A DNA stretch of 64,000 bases from Flavonifractor hominis (lineage in GTDB: Bacteria > Bacillota > Clostridia > Oscillospirales > Oscillospiraceae), in the NCBI RefSeq assembly GCF_040095835.1, contig NZ_JBBMFT010000004.1, positions 248,001-312,000 on the forward strand, in the 5' to 3' direction. This document shows, piece after piece, positions 24,307 through 31,684 of this stretch. The notes under the pieces are model-generated. The model made no database searches and had not been told where the DNA came from. It was given only the letters and a program-made list of their open reading frames with translations. Both the position numbers and the translations under genes were made by a program. The first letter of the stretch is position 1. Every line of letters begins with the position of its first letter.

Positions 24307-25017
24307 TTAAAGGGGCGCTTTTTGCATTTTTGCCCAGCGCCTGGGATAACCCTTTGGGGTGGGGGAGACTTTTTCCACCGCTACGACCCGGTGCCGCACG
24401 CCGGTACCGGGGATTTCGTAATCGAAAGCGGGGAGCAGCCGTCCGCCCAGGATGGAGATACCCCGGGCAGCCCGGTTTACTTCCTCACCGCTGTCCACGC
24501 TCTTCATGGCCAGAAATTTGCCTCCCACTTTCACATAGGGCAAACATAACTCACACAGCAATTCCAGAGAAGCCACGGCCCGAGAGGTGGCGTAGTCAAA
24601 GCTGTCCCGGTAATCCGGTTCCAGGGCCTGTTCTTCGGCCCGGGCATGCAGACAGGTGACCTGCTCCAGTCCAAGCTGGCCGCTGATGCGCTCCAGCCAG
24701 GATACTCGTTTGCCCAAACTGTCCAGCAGGGTAAGCTCCAGGGTGGGCTCCAGAATCTTCAGAGGCAGGCCAGGAAAACCCGCCCCGGTACCCACATCGA
24801 TAAGCCGCTTGCATCGGAAATCCTCGCCCATGGTCAACAGCGCGGCGCAGTCCAGAAAGTGCAGATCGGCCACCTGATCGGGTTGCGTGATGGCGGTCAA
24901 ATTCATGACCTGGTTTTGCTCCAACAGCAGCCGACCGTATTCAGCCAGCTGCTCTGCCGCCTGGGGCGGCGGGGTGAGGCCCAGAGCGGTAAGACCTTGG
25001 GCAATGCGCTCTTTCAT
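24307..25017 (-). CDS. rsmG: 16S rRNA (guanine-527-N7)-methyltransferase
   Basis: A 236-residue Rossmann-fold SAM methyltransferase modifying 16S rRNA. The SAM loop is LIDVGTGAGFPGLPLKIL. Typical RsmG segments include NQVMNLTAI near residue 35, the SRAVASLELL motif and a basic C-terminus PRRWAKMQKAPL. Length is normal (215-240). In many Firmicutes rsmG neighbours noc and the parAB genes, as here, though mscL and serS intervene. Upstream by 4 bp is a small membrane-protein gene, likely in the same transcript. Confidence 0.95.
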   Translation of the reverse strand: MKERIAQGLTALGLTPPPQAAEQLAEYGRLLLEQNQVMNLTAITQPDQVADLHFLDCAALLTMGEDFRCKRLIDVGTGAGFPGLPLKILEPTLELTLLDSLGKRVSWLERISGQLGLEQVTCLHARAEEQALEPDYRDSFDYATSRAVASLELLCELCLPYVKVGGKFLAMKSVDSGEEVNRAARGISILGGRLLPAFDYEIPGTGVRHRVVAVEKVSPTPKGYPRRWAKMQKAPL

Positions 25018-25021
25018 TGTC

Positions 25022-25384
25022 TCAACCTCCCAGTCCGGCCAGCAGGGGAGGAATCCCCAATACCAGCCCCGCGATAAAGATCACTACGCACGCTATGGCC
25101 AGCAGCGCCATGCAGGCCTTTCGGGAAGGGATACAGTCCGGATCCCGCAGGTCCATCACAGACAGGACGAGCAGGCCCGCTGCACCTGGACAGAACAGCA
25201 GCGGTGCAACACCGTTGAGATAGCGTCCGCCGGTAAAAAAGGGGTAGATGTTCAACCCCACAAAGGCCAGCATATATACAACTCCGACCCAGGCCAACAC
25301 CCGCTTTTTGGGGGAGGCATAGGTGACCGGTTCTTGAGGTGATTCCTCACGGGAGGGGTCGGGTTTGTGTTCGGTTTGGGACAT
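25022..25384 (-). CDS. Small polytopic membrane protein
   Basis: A 120-residue protein. A Pro/Glu-rich cytoplasmic N-terminus of about 27 residues (SQTEHKPDPSREESPQEP) is followed by three membrane segments, near 29-48, 57-76 and 92-113. I do not recognise a family. It ends 4 bp before the rsmG start, which implies co-transcription. The ribosome-binding site is AGGAGC. Confidence 0.6.
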   Translation of the reverse strand: MSQTEHKPDPSREESPQEPVTYASPKKRVLAWVGVVYMLAFVGLNIYPFFTGGRYLNGVAPLLFCPGAAGLLVLSVMDLRDPDCIPSRKACMALLAIACVVIFIAGLVLGIPPLLAGLGG

Positions 25385-25459
25385 AAGTTTGCTCCTTCTG
25401 GTTCGTTTCAGGGCACCTTTTAAATTCCAGATTCAGGAATTTTATGCCTGTATGGGGCA

Positions 25460-25888
25460 TTACTTTTCAGCATCCCCGCCGCGCTGCTCCCGCAGCAAAT
25501 CACGGATCTCGGTAAGCAGTAGCTCTTCTGCAGAGGGCTTGGGGGGAGCGGCAGGGGCAGCCTCCTTCTTACGATGGAAGGTGTTCAGGCCTTTCACCAG
25601 CAGGAAGACCACAAATGCCATGAGGAAAAAGTTGATCACGGCGTTGAGGAAACTGCCCAGCATCAGCTGGCCACCGCCGGGCAAATCAAAAGCCAGACCG
25701 CCCAGAGCCTGGTTTTCTCCGGCAAAGATGCCAAGGATGGGGTTGATAATGTCATTGACCAGCGAGTTGACAATGGATTGGAACGCTCCGCCGATGATGA
25801 CGCCGACGGCCAGGTCCATCACATTGCCCCGTGCAATGAATTTGCGAAACTCGGCCAGAAAGCCGGTGGTTTTCTCTTTTGCAGACAT
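25460..25888 (-). CDS. mscL: Large-conductance mechanosensitive channel
   Basis: A 142-residue channel that opens under hypo-osmotic membrane tension. The N-terminal FLAEFRKFIARGNVMDLAVGVIIGGAF is the MscL hallmark and first pore helix. A periplasmic-type loop follows, then a second helix (LGSFLNAVINFFLMAFVVFLLV) and a C-terminal bundle helix (EELLLTEIRDLLREQ). The frame extends to 25957, but ATG 25888 behind AAGGAG begins with the family start. It lies just downstream of a frameshifted lipoprotein remnant. Confidence 0.96.
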   Translation of the reverse strand: MSAKEKTTGFLAEFRKFIARGNVMDLAVGVIIGGAFQSIVNSLVNDIINPILGIFAGENQALGGLAFDLPGGGQLMLGSFLNAVINFFLMAFVVFLLVKGLNTFHRKKEAAPAAPPKPSAEELLLTEIRDLLREQRGGDAEK

Positions 25889-25910
25889 GGATACTCCTTT
25901 ATCGCTTGGT

Positions 25911-26124
25911 TTATACCTCCACAGATGGGGATGTTTTAATACTAACACCCCAGTCACCCTGGGTGATGGGAGAAGAAGGGGAGGGGGGAGGCTCTAGTTC
26001 ATATTTCTCATGGATGATATCAATCATCTCCTGAGAGATGGTCGCCTCCGGTGCTGCTGCTGGGTGGCACAACCGCCCAGCAGCAGCACAGTCGGGAGCA
26101 GAAGCAACAAAAGCTGCTTCCCAT
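25911..26124 (-). pseudogene. Frameshifted lipoprotein remnant
   Basis: On the minus strand an ATG at 26124-26122 overlaps the serS stop. After one missing base near the fourth codon it would read a lipoprotein signal, KQLLLLLLPTVLLLGGCAT with lipobox LGGC. A second shift in the CAG repeat that follows leads into PEATISQEMIDIIHEKYELE, then a Pro/Ser-rich tail ending at the stop at 25911. Two frameshifts are needed to join the pieces, so it is a decayed gene or has sequence errors. The signal-peptide character is the main support. Confidence 0.4.
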
Positions 26125-27428
26125 TAAGCCTCTTTGGGAATCAGAACTTCCTTGCCGCCCATGTAAGGACGCAGAGGAGCGGGGATCTTTACGCTGCCGT
26201 CGGCCTGAAGATTGTTCTCCAGGAAGGCGATGAGCATACGGGGAGGCGCCACTACGGTGTTGTTCAGGGTGTGGGGCAGGTACATGCCCTTCTCACCCTT
26301 AACCCGCATTTTCAGGCGGCGGGCCTGGGCGTCGCCCAGGTTGGAGCAGGAGCACACCTCAAAATACTTCTGCTGGCGGGGAGACCAGGCTTCAATGTCG
26401 CAGGATTTGACTTTCAAATCGGCCAGGTCGCCGGAGCAGCACTCCAGCTGACGGACGGGGATATCCAGGGAGCGGAAGAGCTCCACCGAGTAGCGCCACA
26501 TCTGCTCATACCACTTCATGGAGTCTTCGGGCTTGCAGACCACCACCATCTCCTGCTTCTCAAACTGGTGGATGCGGTATACGCCGCGCTCCTCAATGCC
26601 GTGGGCGCCCTTCTCCTTGCGGAAACAGGGGGAGTAGGAGGTAAGGGTCTGGGGCAGCTTGTTCTCGGGGATGATCTGGTCAATAAACTTGCCGATCATG
26701 GAGTGCTCGCTGGTACCGATAAGGTACAGATCCTCGCCCTCGATCTTGTACATCATGGCGTCCATTTCGGTCTGGGACATGACACCCTCCACCACGTTGC
26801 CGTGGATCATGAAGGGGGGGATACAGAAGGTAAAGCCCTTATCCATCATAAAGTCCCGGGCGTAGGCCAGGACCGCCTCATGGAGGCGGGCAATATCACC
26901 CATCAGGTAGTAAAAACCGGAGCCGGAGACACGGCCGGCAGAATCCATGTCGATGCCGTCAAAGGACTCCATGATCTGGGTGTGATAGGGGATCTCAAAG
27001 TCGGGTACTACGGGCTCACCGAAGCGCTGGACTTCCACGTTGCAGGAGTCATCGGGACCAATGGGCACAGAGGGATCAATGATGTTGGGGATCTGGAGCA
27101 TAATGTGGCGGATCTGCTCGGCCAGCTCGGTCTCACGGCCCTCCAAATAGGCCAGACGGTCGGCATCTGCCTTGACTTCAGCCTTCAGAGCTTCGGCCTC
27201 GGCCAGCTTGGAGGGATCCTTTTTGGCCTGACCCATAAGCATGCCCACCTGCTTGGATTTGCTGTTGCGGGCGGCCCGCAGGTCCTGTGCCTCCTGGATG
27301 GTCTTGCGGTTTTCCAGGTCCAGGGCAATGACTTCATCCACCAAAGGAAGCTTTGCATCCTGGAATTTCTTTTTGATGTTTTCCTTGACGGCCTCAGGAT
27401 TCTCTCGGACAAACTTGATATCCAACAT
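26124..27428 (-). CDS. serS: Seryl-tRNA synthetase
   Basis: A 434-residue class II synthetase charging tRNA-Ser (and tRNA-Sec). It has an N-terminal MLDIKFVRENPEAVKENIKKK and a long antiparallel coiled-coil arm (about 30-105). Motif 2 FRKEKGAHGIEERGVYRIHQF and motif 3 NNTVVAPPRMLIAFLENN are present. Length and start are standard. Transcribed alone or with the lipoprotein remnant and mscL downstream. A parS palindrome sits 38 bp upstream of the start. Confidence 0.97.
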   Translation of the reverse strand: MLDIKFVRENPEAVKENIKKKFQDAKLPLVDEVIALDLENRKTIQEAQDLRAARNSKSKQVGMLMGQAKKDPSKLAEAEALKAEVKADADRLAYLEGRETELAEQIRHIMLQIPNIIDPSVPIGPDDSCNVEVQRFGEPVVPDFEIPYHTQIMESFDGIDMDSAGRVSGSGFYYLMGDIARLHEAVLAYARDFMMDKGFTFCIPPFMIHGNVVEGVMSQTEMDAMMYKIEGEDLYLIGTSEHSMIGKFIDQIIPENKLPQTLTSYSPCFRKEKGAHGIEERGVYRIHQFEKQEMVVVCKPEDSMKWYEQMWRYSVELFRSLDIPVRQLECCSGDLADLKVKSCDIEAWSPRQQKYFEVCSCSNLGDAQARRLKMRVKGEKGMYLPHTLNNTVVAPPRMLIAFLENNLQADGSVKIPAPLRPYMGGKEVLIPKEA

Positions 27429-27465
27429 GGTGTATTCACCTCATAATTGTTATTTGATCTTGTTT

Positions 27466-27481
27466 GGTTTCACGTGAAACA
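27466..27481. promoter_or_regulatory. parS centromere-like site
   Basis: GGTTTCACGTGAAACA matches the ParB-binding parS consensus TGTTTCACGTGAAACA at 15 of 16 positions. It abuts the stop codon of the last gene of the parAB unit. ParB/Spo0J should nucleate here. Confidence 0.85.
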
Positions 27482-28027
27482 TTAGTCCAGCGCTTCTTTA
27501 ATCTCCTCATAGCGCTGAGCGGGGGAGAAGCGGTCGGTGCCAGTGGTGTTTTCCGTGGGCAGATACTGTTGCAGACCCTGCTCTTCAAATGTTTCGATCA
27601 ATTCCCGGGCTTTGGTGTAATAACCACGAGCGTAGTAGTCATCAATCTGCCAAAACCACTGCATAGCCAGACTGCTGTTTTCCAATTCATCAGAGAGCTG
27701 TTCATTGGTCTGCTCCAGGGTATCGACCTGTTCCTGGAGGTCTGCCAGCTGATCCTTCAGCTCCTGGTTTTCCTGCTTCAGGGTCTCATTTTCCTTCAGC
27801 TTGTTTTCCAGCGATTCCACTGCGGAGTTGGAAGTCTCCTGCAGATTGTCCAGAGCCTCCTGGTTGGTACGCTGCTGCATCAGAAAGGACATCAGCAGCA
27901 GCAGAAAAGCTGCTGCAAAAAGGATGACCAGATAAAACAGCACAGAATTGTGCTTATGAGGTGGACGTTCATGCTCGGCCGCGTGCTGTAAATGGCCGGG
28001 CTCCTGCTTTTCCGGTTCCGTACTCAT
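27482..28027 (-). CDS. Membrane-anchored coiled-coil protein of the par operon
   Basis: A 181-residue protein. A His/Glu-rich cytosolic N-terminus of 27 residues precedes a membrane helix at about 29-50 (SVLFYLVILFAAAFLLLLMS). A long coiled coil at about 55-115 (SLENKLKENETLKQENQELK and on) and a small C-terminal helical domain follow. It overlaps parB by 4 nt, so it is translated with it. I recognise no family. Position suggests a role tied to chromosome segregation, such as membrane linkage, but nothing in the sequence proves contact with ParB. Confidence 0.65.
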   Translation of the reverse strand: MSTEPEKQEPGHLQHAAEHERPPHKHNSVLFYLVILFAAAFLLLLMSFLMQQRTNQEALDNLQETSNSAVESLENKLKENETLKQENQELKDQLADLQEQVDTLEQTNEQLSDELENSSLAMQWFWQIDDYYARGYYTKARELIETFEEQGLQQYLPTENTTGTDRFSPAQRYEEIKEALD

Positions 28028-28920
28028 GAAAGATTCCCTCCCTTCCCAGTGGATGGGAGCTGCTCCAGCAGCTCAAGGAGGGTATTCAGATCCTCAGTGT
28101 TATAGTATTCCAGTTCAATTTTCCCTTTCTTTTTGCCGTTGACGATGTGAACTTTACGGCCAAATCGAGTGGCCAGCGTTTTTTCCGCGTCCCGCAGATA
28201 GATGGACAGGTCCGGACCGGTGGAGGCGGCGGGCTGAGCGGCGGCGGCCTCACCGGCGGCCAGACGCTTGGCAAGAGCTTCAGTCTGGCGGACACTCAGG
28301 TCCTCGGCAATGATTTTCTGGGCCAGCTTCTTCTGCAGTTCACCACTGGGCACCGACAGCAGAGCCCGGGCGTGACCAGCTGAGAGCTTGCCTTCTTCCA
28401 GCAGTTGATGCACCGGATCGGGCAGAGCCAGCAGCCGCAGTGCATTGGCCACAGCAGGGCGGGATTTGCCCACCCGCTGGGACACTTCTTCTTGGGTCAG
28501 GCCATATTCGTCAATTAGAACTTTATAGCCGTTGGCCTCTTCAATGGGATTTAAGTCCTCCCGCTGGAGATTTTCAATAAGGCCCAATTCCATGACCTTG
28601 CGGTCGTCGGCCTCAATGATAACGGCGGGAATTTCACTTAAGCCGGCCAATTTGGCGGCCCGCCAGCGGCGCTCTCCGGCAATGATTTGGTAGTATCCCG
28701 AGGAGAGACGACGGACGGTCAGAGGCTGGATCACTCCGTGCATCCGAATCGAGTCGGCCAAGTCATGGAGTGATTCCTCATCAAAGCGTTTGCGGGGTTG
28801 TTTCAGGCCGGGCTCTACCTTGGATATAGGGAGAGAGAGGGAACCGCCCTCTTGAGACTGGAGCGCCGCATCGCCCAGCAGTGCGCCTAGACCCTTGCCC
28901 AGACCGCGTTCCAATGCCAT
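28024..28920 (-). CDS. parB: Chromosome-partitioning CTPase ParB (Spo0J)
   Basis: A 298-residue protein that loads at parS and spreads as a CTP-dependent clamp. N-terminal RGLGKGLGALLGD can contact ParA. The CTP-binding fold has the arginine patch GERRWRAAK. The HTH region (EEVSQRVGKSRPAVANALRL) reads parS. A variable linker near 220-230 and a C-terminal dimer domain (IELEYYNTEDLNTLLELL) complete it. Length is normal. It is preceded by parA with a 4-bp gap. Two parS copies flank the region, at 27466 and 29814. Confidence 0.95.
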   Translation of the reverse strand: MALERGLGKGLGALLGDAALQSQEGGSLSLPISKVEPGLKQPRKRFDEESLHDLADSIRMHGVIQPLTVRRLSSGYYQIIAGERRWRAAKLAGLSEIPAVIIEADDRKVMELGLIENLQREDLNPIEEANGYKVLIDEYGLTQEEVSQRVGKSRPAVANALRLLALPDPVHQLLEEGKLSAGHARALLSVPSGELQKKLAQKIIAEDLSVRQTEALAKRLAAGEAAAAQPAASTGPDLSIYLRDAEKTLATRFGRKVHIVNGKKKGKIELEYYNTEDLNTLLELLEQLPSTGKGGNLS

Positions 28921-28924
28921 GGTA

Positions 28925-29707
28925 TCAATCCTTTCCGCCCGCCGCTGCAGCGGGCTGATTTTGTTCCATCAGTTCCTGCGCCAGAGCGTCGTATGCCTCA
29001 GCTCCCCGGGAATAGGGATCGTAGGCGCAGACGGGTTTCCCGTAACTGGGCGCCTCTGACAGGCGTACGTTACGGGGAATGACAGTAGCGTACACCTGGC
29101 CGGGGAAGTGGCGTTTGACTTCTTCAGCCACCTGCATAGACAGATTGGTGCGTCCATCATACATTGTAAGCACCACGCCCTCCAGCGCAATGGCCGGGTT
29201 CAGGGAACGCTTGACAATGCGGATGGTAGACAACAGATCGCTGAGTCCTTCCAGAGCATAGTACTCACATTGTACGGGAACCAGTACGGTATCAGCCGCG
29301 CACAGAGCGTTGAGGGTAAGCAATTCCAGGGAAGGAGGACAGTCGATGAAAATATAATCATACTGCTCCGCTACCTGTTCCAAAGCTTCGCGCAGACGGT
29401 ATTCCCGCCGATCGAGAGCGATCATTTCAATGGTGGCGCCGGCTAATCCCTTGCTGGAGGGGAGCACGTCACCGTAAGTGGTGGACAAGATCGCCCGGCT
29501 GGTTTCCGTTCCATTGAGCAAAACATCGTAGATGTTGGGGGAACTGGTCTTGTCCACACCAAAGCCGGAAGTGGTGTTGGCCTGGGGATCAAAGTCACAC
29601 ACCAATACCCGGCAGCCCAGACGCTTCAGAGAAGCGGCCAGGTTAACACAGGTGGTAGTTTTACCTACCCCACCCTTTTGATTCACGATTGCAATGGTTT
29701 TTGCCAT
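28925..29707 (-). CDS. parA: Chromosome-partitioning ATPase ParA (Soj)
   Basis: A 260-residue deviant Walker ATPase: QKGGVGKTTT at residues 10-19, CDFDPQANTTSGFG and FIDCPPSLELLTLNAL. It drives ParB-parS movement and in Bacillus also affects DnaA. The frame opens at 29737, but ATG 29707 behind AAGGCAGG starts with the family MAKTIAIVNQ. It is the first gene of a parA-parB-coiled-coil transcript with its own good promoter and is separated from noc by a terminator that contains a parS core. Confidence 0.95.
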   Translation of the reverse strand: MAKTIAIVNQKGGVGKTTTCVNLAASLKRLGCRVLVCDFDPQANTTSGFGVDKTSSPNIYDVLLNGTETSRAILSTTYGDVLPSSKGLAGATIEMIALDRREYRLREALEQVAEQYDYIFIDCPPSLELLTLNALCAADTVLVPVQCEYYALEGLSDLLSTIRIVKRSLNPAIALEGVVLTMYDGRTNLSMQVAEEVKRHFPGQVYATVIPRNVRLSEAPSYGKPVCAYDPYSRGAEAYDALAQELMEQNQPAAAAGGKD

Positions 29708-29751
29708 AACAAACCTGCCTTCTTTGATTGGTCCCAAAACGGTCAGTCTTT

Positions 29752-29780
29752 ATTATATAGCGCTGGTAGACGTAATTCAA
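29752..29780 (-). promoter_or_regulatory. Promoter of the parAB transcript
   Basis: TTGAAT (29775-29780) and consensus TATAAT (29752-29757) on the minus strand, 17 bp apart. Confidence 0.8.
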
Positions 29781-29792
29781 CCAAAAAAGCCG

Positions 29793-29845
29793 AAAAACCG
29801 GATGGGCGCGGAATGTTTCACGTGAAACGTTCCACGCCCATCCGG
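29793..29845 (-). terminator. noc terminator with an embedded parS site
   Basis: A 48-bp near-perfect palindrome (29798-29845, two non-matching pairs) is followed on the minus strand by TTTTT. Its centre, TGTTTCACGTGAAACG at 29814-29829, matches parS at 15 of 16 positions. One element can therefore end noc transcription and bind ParB. Confidence 0.85.
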
Positions 29846-29865
29846 TATGGGGGGAGGGGAGGGTC

Positions 29866-30666
29866 TTATTTTGGGATCGTAATGGTAAGTAAAATGGAGT
29901 CATTGGTCTCCTGACGTTTACAGTTGGCATTGACGCCTGCCCGCTTCATCAGGGATAGCCCACGGGTCACAGTATTCAGAAACAAGCGGACATCTTTAAT
30001 AAGAAAGGTAGGTTTGTTGGAGGATTTTTTGACCGGAGGCATTAACAGAGACTCTACGTATTCCTCCGTTTGGGCTACGGTAAGACCGTGCTCTACCACA
30101 AACGCAGCGGCGGAGCATTGCAGCTCCGGCTGTTCCAACCGCAGCAGGGCGCGGGCATGCCGCTCGGTACAGCCATGGGTGCGCAGCAGAGCAAGGGCAT
30201 CGGGCGCCAGACGAAGCAGCCGCAGTTTGTTGGCCACGGCGGACTGGGATTTGCCGATGCGTTTGGCAGCCTCCTCTTGCGAGAGGTGGTAGAGCTGAAT
30301 CAGTTTGGCCAGGGCGGTGGCCTCTTCCACAAAATCCAGGTCCCGCCGCTGAAGATTTTCCACCAGAGCCAGCAGGGAGGAACCTTCACTGTCTACACTC
30401 ACCACAATACAGGGGACCTCAGAAAGCCCCGCCATCCGGGCGGCCCGTAGACGGCGTTCGCCTGAAACCAGCTCATATCCGCCGTTTGCCCGCCGGACCG
30501 ACAGAGGCTGAAGCACGCCGTGTTCCTTGATACTGGCGGCCAGCTCCTCCAATCCTTCCCGGGAAAAGTGGGTCCGGGGTTGGTCGGGATTGGGAGAAAG
30601 GGCGGAGACGGGGAGAAACAACACTTTATTTTGTTCAAACAGACCTTTACGGCGCAACAGGGACAT
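29866..30666 (-). CDS. noc: Nucleoid-occlusion-type ParB paralogue
   Basis: A 266-residue ParB-family protein expected to bind its own DNA sites and keep division off the nucleoid. The CTPase patch SGERRLRAARMAG, the NLQRRDLDFVEEA segment and an HTH (EEAAKRIGKSQSAVANKLRL) are present. The N-terminal SLLRRKGLFEQ is basic/hydrophobic, as expected for a membrane-targeting helix, but is short. ParB proper is encoded separately, which supports Noc. GGAGG precedes the ATG. A palindrome at 36983 looks like a Noc site. Confidence 0.85.
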   Translation of the reverse strand: MSLLRRKGLFEQNKVLFLPVSALSPNPDQPRTHFSREGLEELAASIKEHGVLQPLSVRRANGGYELVSGERRLRAARMAGLSEVPCIVVSVDSEGSSLLALVENLQRRDLDFVEEATALAKLIQLYHLSQEEAAKRIGKSQSAVANKLRLLRLAPDALALLRTHGCTERHARALLRLEQPELQCSAAAFVVEHGLTVAQTEEYVESLLMPPVKKSSNKPTFLIKDVRLFLNTVTRGLSLMKRAGVNANCKRQETNDSILLTITIPK

Positions 30667-30767
30667 CGGTCAGACCTCCTTTGTGGATCAACAAGTGGGA
30701 CAAGTATAGATTACCATATTTTTCCGCAAAGTTGGTCGAAGGCAGGAGGCTGGGAAATATTTTCCAA

Positions 30768-30806
30768 TAAAAGGAAACCACCGGCTTTTTAAAAAGCCGG
30801 TGGTTT
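30768..30806 (-). terminator. Terminator of the GH18-yitT transcript
   Basis: AAACCACCGGC (30775-30785) pairs with GCCGGTGGTTT (30796-30806). The loop is five Ts and five As that can extend the stem. A CCTTTTATT tract follows on the minus strand. Confidence 0.8.
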
Positions 30807-30812
30807 TAAAAA

Positions 30813-31673
30813 TTAGGCTCTCAAAAACCCTTTACCAAAAATCTCACTGGAGTTGGCCACAATCAGGAATGCGTGGGGATCCATCTCCTTAAGGTGGCGG
30901 CGGAGCATCACTGCCTGGCCGCGGGAGAGAACGGTGAGCACGACATGATGAATTTCATGGGTGTATGCGCCCTGGGCCTGCCACACGGTGGCGCCCCGGA
31001 CCAGGGTGTGGGTGACGTAGTCACACACCTGCTCAGGGTGGGACGTAATGACGAAAAAGGCCTTGCGGCGGTTGAACGACTCGATGGCGCTGTCCACCAG
31101 CACCGACTTGAGGGCAAGGCCAAGCAGGGAACACAGGCCAGACTGCACATTGAATACCACCAGAGCGGCGGCGGCAATGGCTACGTCGGAGACCAGCAGC
31201 GCCCGGCCAACGTCCATGCCAGAGTACTTTTTCAGGATCATGGCGGCAATGTCGGTACCGCCGGAGGAGGCACCAATATTAAAGAGAATGGCCGAACCGA
31301 TGGCGGGGAGGATGACAGCGAAGAGCAGCTCCAGCATCAGCTGGTCGGTAAGAGGGCCGTTCAATGGGCAAATGACCTCAAACAGCTGCACCAGCCCCGC
31401 GTAAAGCAGGGAACAGTATACGGTCCGAAATCCAAACCCCTTGTCCAGCAGCAGAAAGCCCAGCACCAGAAACAACAGGTTGATGATGGAGTTGAAGGTG
31501 GATGGGGACAGCTGTGGGATAAGCTTACCCAACAGGACCGCCATACCGGATACGCCGCCCATGGAGAAGTTGTTGGGAAACTTGAAGAAGTATACACCGA
31601 TGGACACCAACGCAGTGCCCAAGGTCATCAGCAGCACATCCTGGAGCAGGTCTTTACCCACCAGCTTTTTCAT
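30813..31673 (-). CDS. YitT-family membrane protein (DUF2179)
   Basis: A 286-residue protein with five or six membrane helices in the first 200 residues, including NFSMGGVSGMAVLLGKLIP and NIGASSGGTDIAAMIL, signatures of the YitT family. A cytosolic C-terminal DUF2179 domain follows (FFVITSHPEQVCDYVTHTLVRG). Function is unknown in the family; transport has been proposed. The frame opens at 31712, but ATG 31673 behind GAGGAGG is preferred. It lies 11 bp after the GH18 gene and is probably co-transcribed. Confidence 0.88.
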   Translation of the reverse strand: MKKLVGKDLLQDVLLMTLGTALVSIGVYFFKFPNNFSMGGVSGMAVLLGKLIPQLSPSTFNSIINLLFLVLGFLLLDKGFGFRTVYCSLLYAGLVQLFEVICPLNGPLTDQLMLELLFAVILPAIGSAILFNIGASSGGTDIAAMILKKYSGMDVGRALLVSDVAIAAAALVVFNVQSGLCSLLGLALKSVLVDSAIESFNRRKAFFVITSHPEQVCDYVTHTLVRGATVWQAQGAYTHEIHHVVLTVLSRGQAVMLRRHLKEMDPHAFLIVANSSEIFGKGFLRA

Positions 31674-31684
31674 AATGATCCTCC

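Noticed and set aside
26010..27446. Long open frame antisense to serS (and similar antisense frames opposite the GH28, aldehyde dehydrogenase, aspS, hisS and Mo-hydroxylase genes)
   Set aside because: These are mirror frames caused by high GC and codon bias. The translations are low-complexity Gly/His/Val/Leu-rich and show no domains, while the opposite strand encodes well-known enzymes.
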